Positions 32,267-41,190 of a stretch of DNA of 46,310 nt are shown here, piece by piece; position 1 is the first letter of the stretch, and the number at the start of each line of letters is the position of its first letter. Source of the DNA: Streptomyces sp. CBMA29 (GTDB lineage: Bacteria > Actinomycetota > Actinomycetes > Streptomycetales > Streptomycetaceae); the NCBI RefSeq assembly GCF_014596445.1, contig NZ_MECL01000106.1, forward strand, positions 1 to 46,310, given 5' to 3'. The notes under the pieces were generated by a model, which had not been told where the DNA came from, searched no databases, and saw nothing but the letters and a program-made list of their open reading frames with translations. Made by a program: the position numbers and the translations under genes.

Positions 32267-32323
32267 GTTTCTATCGTACCGGCAGTGCCATGCCCTCCGC
32301 GTTACCGAGGAGACGCACGGATC

Positions 32324-33271
32324 ATGACGTCGAACCCGCTCATCACCACCCCCTTCACCAGGCAGTCCACCGCCGCCGACGTGCTGGCGGGCATCGATCT
32401 GACCGGCCGCCGCGCCGTCGTGACCGGCGGCGCGTCCGGTATCGGCATCGAGACCGCCCGCGCCCTGGCCGCCGCCGGCGCCGAGGTGACGCTGGCCGTA
32501 CGGGACGCCGAGGCGGGCCGGCGGACCGCCGAGGACATCACGAAGACCACGGGGAACGAGCGGGTGCGGGTCGCCCCGCTCGACCTGGCCGACCAGACGT
32601 CGGTCGCCGCCTTCGTCGCGGTCTGGCAGGGCCCGCTCCACATGCTGGTCAACAACGCCGGAATCATGGCCTCGCCCGAGATGCGCACCCCGCAGGGCTG
32701 GGAGATGCAGTTCGCCACCAACCACCTGGGCCACTTCGCCCTGGCCACCGGCCTGCACCCGGCGCTCGCCGCGGCCGGCGGCGCCCGCGTGGTCTCGGTC
32801 AGCTCCAGCGCCCACCTGCGCTCGCCCGTCGTCTTCGACGACATCCACTTCCGCGAGCGGCCGTACGAGCCCTGGTCCGCGTACGGCCAGTCCAAGACCG
32901 CCAACGTGCTGTTCGGCGTCGAGGCCACCAAGCGCTGGGCGAGCGACGGCATCACCGTCAACGCGCTGATGCCGGGCGGGATCAGGACCAAGCTCCAGCG
33001 TTACGTGTCCGAAGAGGAGCTGAACCGGCTGCGCGCCGAGCGCGGCACCGACGCCCCGCGGTGGAAGACCCCGGAGCAGGGCGCGGCGACCTCGGTGCTG
33101 GTCGCGGCCTCCCCGCTGCTCGACGGCGTCGGCGGCCGGTACTTCGAGGACTGCGACGAGGCGGCGGAGAACCGGCCCGGCGCCCCCAACGGCGTCGCGG
33201 CCTACGCCCTCGACCCCGAGGCGGCGCGACGGCTGTGGGAGGTGTCCGCGGCGACCCTGGCCGCCGGATAG
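32324..33271 (+). CDS. SDR-family NAD(P)-dependent oxidoreductase
   Basis: A 315-residue classical-type short-chain dehydrogenase. The cofactor motif is TGGASGIG (34-41), NNAG is at 110-113, the catalytic serine is in VSVSSSAH (about 161), and YGQSK gives Tyr187 and Lys191. The MTSNPLITTPFTRQSTAADV front and the HFRERPYEPWSAYGQSKTAN block resemble the retinol dehydrogenase/WWOX-like oxidoreductase branch. The substrate is unknown. An AGGAGA ribosome site lies 11 bases before the ATG. It is divergent from and probably repressed by the TetR protein. Confidence 0.9.
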   Translation: MTSNPLITTPFTRQSTAADVLAGIDLTGRRAVVTGGASGIGIETARALAAAGAEVTLAVRDAEAGRRTAEDITKTTGNERVRVAPLDLADQTSVAAFVAVWQGPLHMLVNNAGIMASPEMRTPQGWEMQFATNHLGHFALATGLHPALAAAGGARVVSVSSSAHLRSPVVFDDIHFRERPYEPWSAYGQSKTANVLFGVEATKRWASDGITVNALMPGGIRTKLQRYVSEEELNRLRAERGTDAPRWKTPEQGAATSVLVAASPLLDGVGGRYFEDCDEAAENRPGAPNGVAAYALDPEAARRLWEVSAATLAAG

Positions 33272-33285
33272 CGCGGCGGGGACGC

Positions 33286-33333
33286 CGGTGGGGACATCGG
33301 TGGGGACATCGGTCGGGATATCGGCGGGAACGA
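33286..33333. repeat. Four imperfect 12-bp tandem repeats
   Basis: Units cggtggggacat (33286, 33298), cggtcgggatat (33310) and cggcgggaacga (33322) follow the SDR stop. They are probably a slippage product; no function is seen. Confidence 0.7.
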
Positions 33334-33365
33334 ACGTAGACCTATGTGTATGACGTGTATACGGT

Positions 33366-33396
33366 GGCGCCGCGGTACGTCCCGCACCGCGGCGCC
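33366..33396. terminator. Terminator hairpin between SDR and GNAT genes
   Basis: Perfect 11-bp arms GGCGCCGCGGT and ACCGCGGCGCC with a 9-nt loop lie between two convergent genes. Confidence 0.75.
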
Positions 33397-33506
33397 CGGC
33401 CGATGGCCGCTCACCCGCGCTTCTGACCGCCTTCGCGGCCGGTGCGGTCGGGGTCGGTGGTGCACCCGCCTTTACGGCAGTTCACGTCGGAGCACGACAT
33501 CGTGGA

Positions 33507-34079
33507 TCACCTCCTCTCGTCCGGCTCGGTCCCCGGCAGGTCGCCGGGGACGCAGTCCAGCAGGAGTTTGTCGACGCGCCTTCCCTGCCACAGCGCGGCG
33601 CTGCGCAGCCGCCCGGCGTCACGGAAACCGGCCTTGAGGTAGGCGTGCACCGCGGCGGTGTGCGGAGCGAGTACCTCCAGCCACACCGCGCTCAGCGACG
33701 CGATGGTGAAAGCCCAGTCGAGGGTGAGTGCGGTGGCCTCGGTGGCGTAGCCCCGGCCGCGGTGCTCCGGGGCGATGACAAGGGTGAACTCGGCACTGTT
33801 GGCCGACTGGTCGACGCTCAGCGCGGTGGTCCCGACCGGAATGCCACTGTCCGTGGTGATCACTTCGAAGAGTTGGTAGTGGGTGGAGGTGTGGCCGCTG
33901 TGGAAACGTGCCTGGAAGACTTCCCAGGACACCGGCCAGCGGGCCCCGAATCCGACGACGGTCGCCGGATCGGTCTCCCACCGGTGGTAGTCCTGCATCA
34001 TCTCTTCCCTCGCCAGTGCCAGCGCCAACCGTGCCCCGCTGCGCAGCGGAACGGGTGCGGCGGAGCGGCTGTTGGTCAT
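33507..34079 (-). CDS. GNAT-family N-acetyltransferase (RimJ/RimL-like)
   Basis: A 190-residue acetyltransferase. The acetyl-CoA loop is VIAPEHRGRGYATEATALTLDWAF, and the later block VLAPHTAAVHAYLKAGFRDAGRLRSAALWQGRRVDKLLLDC matches the C-terminal half of RimJ/RimL-type enzymes. The acceptor is unknown; ribosomal protein, small amine or antibiotic are all possible. GGAGGAG precedes the start; the GTG immediately before the ATG is an equally spaced alternative. It is monocistronic and convergent with the SDR gene. Confidence 0.85.
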   Translation of the reverse strand: MTNSRSAAPVPLRSGARLALALAREEMMQDYHRWETDPATVVGFGARWPVSWEVFQARFHSGHTSTHYQLFEVITTDSGIPVGTTALSVDQSANSAEFTLVIAPEHRGRGYATEATALTLDWAFTIASLSAVWLEVLAPHTAAVHAYLKAGFRDAGRLRSAALWQGRRVDKLLLDCVPGDLPGTEPDERR

Positions 34080-34543
34080 CACGCGCGTCTCTCCTCCGTG
34101 TGCCCTGTCCGGCTCCGGACAGCCGTCCGTAAAGCGTCATTCCACTTTCCGCGTCACCTGGGCAGATCCGCTGTATTGGCCATCGCCCGGTGGGCCGTGT
34201 GCTTGCGCCCCCGGCGCGCGGGCGGCCCGGCCGGCCCCGGCGGACGTCAGCCGGGCGGCCCGCCGGATCTGGCGGGAAAACGATGCACCTGTTCCGCGCA
34301 CGCCCGCCTGCCAGTGCCCCTGCGCCGTACGCGGTGCGGGTGACCGGTGTGACGCGTGGTCCAGTGCGATCCGGACGATTTCCCGCAGATCGGCCGCACC
34401 GCCGTCCGATGCCCGCGCGACGCACACCTGTTCGGGGGAATGCCGGGCCGGGGGCTCGCGTTCGCGGATACGGAGAACGGGCCGGTCGCTTGGCTAAGGT
34501 GACCGGTGGGACCCGTATTGACCCCATCTGTCAGGAGCGGTGA
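34080..34543. other. Divergent intergenic region, 464 bp
   Basis: It lies between the divergent GNAT and F420-type genes. I find no gene that convinces: the longest frame (minus strand, about 34137-34427) has weak third-position GC compared with neighbours and no good ribosome site. TTGACC at 34509-34514 may belong to the promoter of the downstream gene. Confidence 0.4.
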
Positions 34544-34957
34544 ATGAGCGACGGCGACGACTTCAATGCCCGGATCACGGCTGAGTTCCGGGCCAACCAC
34601 GGGAAGGTCGGCGGGCCCTTCGAGGGCGCGCCGATGGTGCTGCTGCACACCCGCGGCGCCCGTACCGGCATCGAGCGCGTCAACCCGCTGATGTACATGG
34701 CCGACGGGGACCGGTATCTGGTGTTCGCCTCGAAGGGCGGCGCCGACACCCACCCCGCCTGGTACCTCAACCTCCTCGCGCACCCCGACATCGACATCGA
34801 GATCGGCGACGAGACCATCCCCGTGCACGCCGAGGAGCTCAAGGACGCCGAGCGCGACGAGAAGTACGCCGAGCAGGCGTCGCGCTACCCCGGCTTCGCC
34901 GACTACCAGAAGAAGACGAGTCGGGTCATCCCGGTGATGGCGCTCAGCCGCCGCTAG
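34544..34957 (+). CDS. Deazaflavin (F420)-dependent nitroreductase-family protein
   Basis: A 137-residue protein of the DDN-like flavin/deazaflavin oxidoreductase family. It has the segments FRANHGKVGGPFEGAPMVLLHTRGARTGIERVNPLMYM, YLVFASKGGADTHPAWYLNLLAHPDIDIEIG and VIPVMALSR, which form the split-barrel cofactor pocket. F420 use is inferred from family and from the actinomycete setting. Physiological substrates in this group are poorly known (quinone reduction and redox protection have been suggested). AGGAG lies seven bases before the ATG. It is a single gene followed by an imperfect hairpin. Confidence 0.9.
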   Translation: MSDGDDFNARITAEFRANHGKVGGPFEGAPMVLLHTRGARTGIERVNPLMYMADGDRYLVFASKGGADTHPAWYLNLLAHPDIDIEIGDETIPVHAEELKDAERDEKYAEQASRYPGFADYQKKTSRVIPVMALSRR

Positions 34958-34960
34958 TAC

Positions 34961-34995
34961 CGCGCGGCGGGTCCGACCTGCCGCCGGACCGCGCG
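34961..34995 (+). terminator. Imperfect terminator hairpin after the F420-type gene
   Basis: CGCGCG and GTCCG pair with CGGAC and CGCGCG, with a 4-nt bulge, just after the stop codon. Confidence 0.5.
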
Positions 34996-35088
34996 GGCTG
35001 CGGATTTACGTCACGCTCCCGCGCGGTAGGCCGCGTCCAACCGGGGAAGGCAACAGGGGCACACGGTTGTCGACGGCAGGAGGTCTCG

Positions 35089-36264
35089 GTGAAGGTGGGT
35101 CTGTTGACCCGGGAATATCCGCCGGATGTATACGGCGGAGCCGGGGTCCACGTGGAGTTCCTGGCCCGTGAACTGCGCTCATTGGTGGATGTCGCCGTGC
35201 ACTGCTGGGGCGACGGGGCGGACAGCCCCGACACGGGGGTGACCCGGCACCACGCCCCGGCCACGCTCGACGGCGCCAACGACGCGCTGCGCACCTTCTC
35301 CGTCGACCTGGCCATGGCCGCCGGTCTCCAGGGCCGCGACCTCGTCCACTCGCACACCTGGTACGCCAACCTCGCGGGCCATCTCAGCAAACTGCTCTAC
35401 GGCATACCGCACGTGCTCACCGCCCACTCGCTGGAGCCGCTGCGGCCCTGGAAGGCTGAGCAACTCGGCGGCGGCTACGCGCTGTCGAGCTGGGCCGAGC
35501 GCACGGCGATGGAGTCGGCCGACGCGGTGGTCGCGGTCTCCGACGGCATGCGCGGCGACATCCTGGGCTGCTATCCGGCGCTCGACCCCGACCGGGTGCA
35601 CGTCATCCGCAACGGGATCGACACCGCCACCTACCGCCCCGACCCGCGCACCGACGTGCTCAGCCGGATCGGCATCGACCCGCAGCGCCCCTACGTGCTC
35701 TTCGTCGGCCGGATCACCCGGCAGAAGGGCGTGCCCCATCTCCTGCGGGCCGCCCGCGAACTCGACCCGTCCGCGCAGCTCGTGCTGTGCGCGGGAGCGC
35801 CCGACACCCCCGCGCTCGACCGCGAATTCCGCGCGCTCTTCGACGAGCTGAACGCGGTACGCGACGGCGTGCACTGGATCCCGGCGATGCTGCCACGCCC
35901 CGCCGTGGTCCAACTCCTCACCCACGCGGCGGTGTTCGCCTGTCCGTCGGTGTACGAGCCGCTGGGCATCGTGAATCTGGAGGCGATGGGCTGCGGCACA
36001 CCCGTGGTCGCCTCCGCGGTCGGCGGCATCCCCGAGGTCGTCGAGGACGGCGTCACCGGGCTGCTCGTGCCCTACCGCGAGGAGGACCCCGCCGCGTTCG
36101 AGGCGGGACTCGCGCAGGCGCTCAACCGGGTGATCGGCGACCGCGCCGAGGCGGAGCGGATGGGTGCGGCGGGCCGGGACCGCGCGGTGCGCGAATTCGG
36201 CTGGGACACCGTGGCACGACGGACGACGGAGCTGTACGCGTCGGTGCTGGCGCAGGGCCGGTAG
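35089..36264 (+). CDS. glgA: Actinobacterial glycogen synthase/maltose-1-phosphate synthase (GT4)
   Basis: A 391-residue GT4 glycosyltransferase. The N-terminal acceptor domain starts MKVGLLTREYPPDVYGGAGVHVEFLARE. The donor domain shows VLFVGRITRQKGVPHLLRAARE and PSVYEPLGIVNLEAMGCGTPVVASAVGGIPEVV with the two glutamates of the EX7E motif. It is the short actinobacterial type (about 390 residues). The Mycobacterium homologue (GlgM) transfers glucose from ADP-glucose to glucose 1-phosphate to make maltose 1-phosphate, the substrate of GlgE; either that or classical glycogen synthase activity is possible. The GTG start has AGGAGG at five bases. glgC follows 101 bp downstream on the same strand and supplies ADP-glucose. 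Confidence 0.92.
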   Translation: MKVGLLTREYPPDVYGGAGVHVEFLARELRSLVDVAVHCWGDGADSPDTGVTRHHAPATLDGANDALRTFSVDLAMAAGLQGRDLVHSHTWYANLAGHLSKLLYGIPHVLTAHSLEPLRPWKAEQLGGGYALSSWAERTAMESADAVVAVSDGMRGDILGCYPALDPDRVHVIRNGIDTATYRPDPRTDVLSRIGIDPQRPYVLFVGRITRQKGVPHLLRAARELDPSAQLVLCAGAPDTPALDREFRALFDELNAVRDGVHWIPAMLPRPAVVQLLTHAAVFACPSVYEPLGIVNLEAMGCGTPVVASAVGGIPEVVEDGVTGLLVPYREEDPAAFEAGLAQALNRVIGDRAEAERMGAAGRDRAVREFGWDTVARRTTELYASVLAQGR

Positions 36265-36365
36265 GCGGGTGAGCCGGTGAGGGGCGGAACCACGGGACCG
36301 GAAACAGGCACGAGAACGGCACGAGGAGCAGATATGAGCGGCAGAGACGACAAGGGGGGGTCTCG

Positions 36366-37583
36366 ATGCGTGGAGGACCTTCGGTACTGGGCATAGTGCT
36401 GGCCGGCGGCGCGGGAAAGCGGCTGATGCCGCTGACCGCCGACCGGGCCAAACCAGCGGTGACCTTCGGCGGCACGTACCGCCTGGTCGATTTCGTCCTG
36501 TCGAACCTGGTGAACGCGGACATCCTGCGGATCTGCGTGCTGACGCAGTACAAGTCCCACTCGCTGGACCGCCATGTGACCACCACCTGGCGGATGTCCA
36601 GCCTGCTGGGCAACTACGTGACGCCGGTACCGGCGCAGCAGCGGCTCGGCCCGCGCTGGTACCTCGGCAGCGCGGACGCGATCCTTCAGTCCCTCAATCT
36701 CGTGCACGACGAACAGCCGGACTACATCGCGGTGTTCGGCGCCGACCACGTGTACCGGATGGACCCCCGGCAGATGCTGGCGCAGCACATCGAGCACGGC
36801 GCCGGTGTCACCGTCGCGGGTATCAAGGTGCCCCGGGCCGACGCGGCGGGCTTCGGCGTGATATCGCCCGCCGCCGACGGCATACAAGTGGAACGCTTCC
36901 TGGAAAAACCCCTCGACCCGCCGGGGCTGCCCGGCGACCCCCAGCATGTCTTCGCCTCGATGGGCAACTACCTGTTCAGTACGAAGACGCTGATCGACGC
37001 CCTGCACGAGGACGCGGAGGACCCGCAGTCCGTGCACGACATGGGCGGCAGCATCCTGCCCCGGCTCACCGACCAGGGCGTCGCCCAGGTCTACGACTTC
37101 GACGCCAACCACGTGCCGGGCGAGACCGCCCGCGACCACGGCTACTGGCGCGACGTCGGCACGCTGGACGCGTACTACGACGCGCACATGGACCTGATCT
37201 CGGACCAGCCCGCCTTCAGCCTGCACAACCGGCGCTGGCCCATCTACACCCACTCCGGGCAGCTCCCGCCCGCCAAGATCGCCGCGGGCGGCATCGTGGG
37301 CGAGTCGGTGGTCAGCCCCGGCTGTGAGATCCGCGGCCAGGTCACCCGCTCGGTGCTGTCGCCCGGTGTGGTCGTGGACACCGGCGCCGTCGTCCAGGGC
37401 TCGGTACTGCACGACAACGTACGGGTCGGGCGCGGCGCCATCGTCAGGGGCGCGGTGCTCGACAAGAACGTCGACGTGCCGCCGGGCGCCACCATCGGCG
37501 TCAACCCGGACCGCGACCGCGAGCTGTACACGGTGTCCGCGGCGGGGGTGATCGCCCTGGGCAAGGCCCAGTCGGTGCTCTGA
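36366..37583 (+). CDS. glgC: Glucose-1-phosphate adenylyltransferase
   Basis: A 405-residue ADP-glucose pyrophosphorylase. The nucleotide motif is [21 protein letters not shown], followed by [20 protein letters not shown], the active-site region [10 protein letters not shown] and VERFLEKP. A left-handed beta-helix C-terminus begins around ILSPG-type hexapeptides ([33 protein letters not shown]). It makes ADP-glucose from ATP and glucose 1-phosphate, the committed step for glycogen or alpha-glucan. The ATG has AAGGGGGG close before it. It forms a pair with glgA; a 15-bp terminator follows. Confidence 0.95.
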   Translation: MRGGPSVLGIVLAGGAGKRLMPLTADRAKPAVTFGGTYRLVDFVLSNLVNADILRICVLTQYKSHSLDRHVTTTWRMSSLLGNYVTPVPAQQRLGPRWYLGSADAILQSLNLVHDEQPDYIAVFGADHVYRMDPRQMLAQHIEHGAGVTVAGIKVPRADAAGFGVISPAADGIQVERFLEKPLDPPGLPGDPQHVFASMGNYLFSTKTLIDALHEDAEDPQSVHDMGGSILPRLTDQGVAQVYDFDANHVPGETARDHGYWRDVGTLDAYYDAHMDLISDQPAFSLHNRRWPIYTHSGQLPPAKIAAGGIVGESVVSPGCEIRGQVTRSVLSPGVVVDTGAVVQGSVLHDNVRVGRGAIVRGAVLDKNVDVPPGATIGVNPDRDRELYTVSAAGVIALGKAQSVL

Positions 37584-37605
37584 CCCGCACCGCTCGTACG
37601 CGGGA

Positions 37606-37640
37606 CGGCGGCCACCCCTCGGTGTGAGGGGTGGCCGCCG
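37606..37640. terminator. Terminator hairpin between glgC and the GH92 gene
   Basis: Perfect 15-bp arms (cggcggccacccctc and complement) with a 5-nt loop ggtgt lie between convergent genes. Confidence 0.85.
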
Positions 37641-37667
37641 TTCACGCGCGGCCGGGGGAGCGCCGCA

Positions 37668-40600
37668 CTAGCTGCCGTACACCTCCAACTCGTAGATCCG
37701 CGCGGCCGGATCGGTGTTCTGGGTCGGCGTGATCACGCTGAGCCGCACATAACGGGCCGTGGCGCTCACCGCGTTGGTCGTGGAGTCCGCGGTGTTGCCG
37801 CGGACCTGGGCGACCGTGGTCCAGGTGCTGCCGTCGGCGGAGACGGCGAGGTCGAAGTCCTTGGTGTTCCAGCTCGGGTCCTCACCGCCCGCCCCGGCGT
37901 GCCGGACGGTCAGTGAGGACAGCGCGTGCGAGGCGCCGAGGTCGACCTGGAGGGTCTTGGTGCCCGACACCTTCGAGCACCACTTGTCGCTGTTGCCGCC
38001 GGTGTAACTGCCGTTGACCGCCTTGTCGGGCGTCTCCGTGGTGCCGCACGAGTCGGAGCCGGTCGCGGTGCGGCCGAGCGCGAGGTCGGCCTGGCCGCCG
38101 CCGTACACCTCCAGTTCGTAGAGCCTGGCCGCCACGGTCGAGCCGCCCGCGTCGTTGACCGGCGAGGAGATGGCGACCTTCACATAGCGGGCCTGGCGCG
38201 CCGAGACCGGGTGGTAGGTACGGCTGGAGCGCGAGCCCGTGACGGTGGCCGCGGTGGTCCAGTTGGCGCCGTCGGTACTGGTCTGGATGGTGAACGCGGC
38301 CGTGTTCCAGCCGGTGTTCTCACCGCCGAGCCCGGCGTGCTTGAGCACGAACGACGACACGGTCTGCACCGAGCCGAGGTCCACCTGGATCGACGGATTG
38401 GCCACCGTGGAACACCACTTGCTGTTGTCCTTCAGCGTGCCGTCCACGGCCTTGTCGCCGGACTCCGCGGTCGCGCACGGCGCCGAGGCCGTCACCGGCT
38501 TGCCCTTGGCCAGGTCCGTGCCCAGCTCGGGCGCGGCCGGCACCGGGGTCGCTCCGTCGGTGAAGGACGGCGGGACGTCGCCCGCGCCGGTTCCCCAACT
38601 CGCGCTCGGCGTACCGCCCATGGTGAAGTTCAGCGTCCCGCCGCCCGCCACGTCGGGGTAGCGCAGGTAATTGTGGCTGGTGGCCGTCCCGTTGACGCTG
38701 ACGCCCTGCACATAGCCGCCGCTGCCCGAGGAGTTGATGGTGATGTTGCCGCCGGGCCGCTGGAGCAGCACGGACGGGAACTGCGGGCCGTGGATCGCCA
38801 GCGTGTCCGCGCCGGGCGTCGCCGGGTACACCCCGAGCGCGGCCCACACGTACCAGGCCGAGGTCGCGCCCAGGTCGTCGTTGCCCGGCAGACCGCCGGG
38901 ACCCGTGGTGTACGACTCGGTCATCACCTTGCGCACCGCGTCCGAGGCGCCCGCGGGGTCACGCGCGTAGTTGTACGCCCACGGCACACCGTGCTCCGGC
39001 TCGTTGCCGATGTAGTAGTACGGCAGGCTCTGACCCGCGTTGACCTGTGTGAAGTGGTGGTCGAGGCGCTGTACCGCGGTCTGCCGGCCGCCCATGTCGT
39101 TGATCAGGTCGGAGAAGTCGTACGGCACCATCCAGGTGTACTGCGACGCGTTGCCCTCGGTGAAGTTGTTCTGGCTCGCCGGATTCAGCGGCCACGCCCA
39201 GCTCCCGTCGGAGTTGCGCGGCTGCGTGTAGCCGGACTCCGTGCTGTACGTGTTGCGCCACCACTGCGCGCGCGTCATGTGCGTGGAGTAACTGGACGTG
39301 TTCCCCAGCGCCTTGGCGAACTGCGCGACCGCGAAGTCCGACGCGGAGTATTCGAGGGAGTCCGAGGGCGCGCCGGGCAGATAGTGCAGGTTGGTGTACG
39401 TGCCCTGGTTGCCGCGGATCGGCGAGCCCTGCATCGTGCCGCCGTTGGACGCCTTCTCCATCAGCGACAGCGCGCTCGCGGTGTCGAAGTCCCTGGCCCC
39501 GAAGGCGTAGAGACTGCTGACGATGATCGGACCCGGATCGCCCGTCATCACGAAGTCCTCGTTGGTCTGCTGCGACCACTTCGGCAGCAGACCGCCCTGC
39601 TGCCCGTCCAGGACCATCGACTTGGCGATGTCGCTCGCCTCGGTCGGCGCGATCAGCGCGACCAGCGCCGCCCAGGACCGGTAGATGTCCCAGCCCGAGT
39701 AGTTCTGGTAGACCGGCCGGGTCGAATTGTGCACCGCGCCGTCGAAGCCCCGGTAGTCGCCGTTGACGTCACTGGAGATGTTGGGGCTCTGGAAGACGTG
39801 GTAGAGCGAGGTGTAGAACTTCTTGAGGTCGGCGGTCGCGCCGCCGGTGACCTGGGCCCGGTTGAGGATCTGGTTCCACGAGGTGTCCGCGGCCGTGCGC
39901 ACCGCGCCGAAGTCCCAGCCGTTGTTCTCCGCCACCACGTTGGCCTGCGCGTTCGCCACGCTCACGTAGCTCAGCCCGACCTTGAACTGCACGGCCGCGT
40001 TGCCGGTCGTGTCGAAGGTGACGTACGCGCCGGTGTTGGTGCCGCTCGCGCTGGACGAGCCGTCGGTGACCGTGCCGCCCGACCAGGTGCCGTGGCCCGT
40101 CGGGGCGCGGTCGAAGCGGATGTCGAAGTAGATCTGGAAGGTCTTCGTGGAGCCGCAGAAGCCGCCCGCGGTGACGCTGCCGGTCACTTCGGAACCGTTG
40201 ACGTTCACCGTGCCGTTGCGGTTTCCCGTCGCGCTGCGGCTGGTGTTGATCAGCAGCCGGGACGACGTGGACGAGGGGTACGTCAGCTTGCCCATGCCGG
40301 TACGGGTGGTGGCGGTCAGCTCGACATTGGTCGCGTACTTGTCCAGCCGGTTCTTGTAGTAGCCGGGAGCGGCCGACTCGTTCGCCTTGGTGTAACCGGA
40401 GGCGTAACTCGTCCAGTTGGTGCCCGGTGAGGTGCTGACCGCGCCGGTGACCGGCATCAGCGGCAGGTCCTCGTTGTTCGGGCAGCCCGCGCCGTCGAAG
40501 TGCGTGAGGCTGAAGTCCTCGATCGAGGTGTCGGAGTAGCGGTATCCGGAGGGCGAGGCCGTCGGGGTGTCGGGGCTGAACTGCACACCGCCGAAGGGCA

Positions 40601-40814
40601 CCACCGCGCCCGGATACGTACTGCCGCCCGCGCCGCCCGGCACGGGGTTGGGGGCCGAGCTGTCGTCGGTGCCGACGAACGGGTCGGCGTACTGCGTCAG
40701 CGGCAGCGTCGCGGCGTGCGCGGGGGCCGCGGCCAGGCCGCCGATGCCGAGGGCGGCCAGTAACAGGGCGCTCGCGGCGCCGACGGTTCTGATGCGGAAC
40801 GGAGTGGGGGGCAC
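37668..40814 (-). CDS. Secreted GH92 alpha-mannosidase with two F5/8 type C domains
   Basis: A protein of about 1048 residues with a signal peptide (VGAASALLLAALGIGGLAAAPAHA), then a GH92 core: PFVGTDDSSAPNPVPGGAGGSTYPGAVVPFGGVQFSPDT at the N-terminus, HFDGAGCPNNEDLPLMP, and the C-terminal catalytic (alpha/alpha)6 part with YYIGNEPEHGVPWAYNY and GNDDLGATSAWYVWAALGVYP. Two C-terminal F5/8 type C modules follow (VDLGSVQTVSSFVLKHAGLGGENTGWNT and VDLGASHALSSLTVRHAGAGGEDPSWNT). GH92 enzymes are calcium-dependent exo-alpha-mannosidases, acting on fungal mannans or N-glycans. I prefer the GTG at 40814, which has AAGGTGG at eight bases; the GTG four codons earlier lacks one. It is divergent from a LacI regulator. 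Confidence 0.92.
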   Translation of the reverse strand: MPPTPFRIRTVGAASALLLAALGIGGLAAAPAHAATLPLTQYADPFVGTDDSSAPNPVPGGAGGSTYPGAVVPFGGVQFSPDTPTASPSGYRYSDTSIEDFSLTHFDGAGCPNNEDLPLMPVTGAVSTSPGTNWTSYASGYTKANESAAPGYYKNRLDKYATNVELTATTRTGMGKLTYPSSTSSRLLINTSRSATGNRNGTVNVNGSEVTGSVTAGGFCGSTKTFQIYFDIRFDRAPTGHGTWSGGTVTDGSSSASGTNTGAYVTFDTTGNAAVQFKVGLSYVSVANAQANVVAENNGWDFGAVRTAADTSWNQILNRAQVTGGATADLKKFYTSLYHVFQSPNISSDVNGDYRGFDGAVHNSTRPVYQNYSGWDIYRSWAALVALIAPTEASDIAKSMVLDGQQGGLLPKWSQQTNEDFVMTGDPGPIIVSSLYAFGARDFDTASALSLMEKASNGGTMQGSPIRGNQGTYTNLHYLPGAPSDSLEYSASDFAVAQFAKALGNTSSYSTHMTRAQWWRNTYSTESGYTQPRNSDGSWAWPLNPASQNNFTEGNASQYTWMVPYDFSDLINDMGGRQTAVQRLDHHFTQVNAGQSLPYYYIGNEPEHGVPWAYNYARDPAGASDAVRKVMTESYTTGPGGLPGNDDLGATSAWYVWAALGVYPATPGADTLAIHGPQFPSVLLQRPGGNITINSSGSGGYVQGVSVNGTATSHNYLRYPDVAGGGTLNFTMGGTPSASWGTGAGDVPPSFTDGATPVPAAPELGTDLAKGKPVTASAPCATAESGDKAVDGTLKDNSKWCSTVANPSIQVDLGSVQTVSSFVLKHAGLGGENTGWNTAAFTIQTSTDGANWTTAATVTGSRSSRTYHPVSARQARYVKVAISSPVNDAGGSTVAARLYELEVYGGGQADLALGRTATGSDSCGTTETPDKAVNGSYTGGNSDKWCSKVSGTKTLQVDLGASHALSSLTVRHAGAGGEDPSWNTKDFDLAVSADGSTWTTVAQVRGNTADSTTNAVSATARYVRLSVITPTQNTDPAARIYELEVYGS

Positions 40815-41190
40815 GGAGGAGACCACCTTCTCGCGGAGGCGGCGCGCCGTCGTCCTTGCGGGCCGCCTCGGGGCACGGGGGGCTGCGCGAAGTGCATGTG
40901 AACGTTACCAAGCAGAACCGAATTGTTGAGGTGTACCTGACTTGATGTCAAGGGTGCGGACCAGGACGGGACATCGGGTGTTTCCGGCCGCGCGAGGCCC
41001 GTGCGCCGCCGCCAACGAGGTCCGGGCGAGAGCGGCATGACGGTGCGTCAGGGCGACCGTACAAGGACCGGACGCTGTGCGAACGTTACCAAGCGCTCCA
41101 CCACGGGCGATGGTTGTCCGGGCCGTGGCCTGACATCATCGACACAAGCCCGTACGGCGGTCGGCCCGAAGCACGCCGAGGAGGAGGCCC
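40815..41190. promoter_or_regulatory. Divergent GH92/LacI control region with duplicated 14-bp element
   Basis: The element gaacgttaccaagc occurs at 40900-40913 and again at 41081-41094, both in the same orientation, one near each of the divergent genes. Its core aacgtt is a palindrome with a central CG, typical of LacI-family operators. No gene is present in these 376 bases. Confidence 0.65.

Noticed and set aside
34137..34427. Possible 96-codon minus-strand gene in the GNAT/F420 gap
   Set aside because: Third-position GC is clearly lower than in neighbouring genes, no ribosome site and no recognisable fold.
37926..40430. Plus-strand open frame opposite the GH92 gene (about 834 codons)
   Set aside because: Antisense shadow of a well-supported GH92 enzyme; no ribosome site or recognisable domain.
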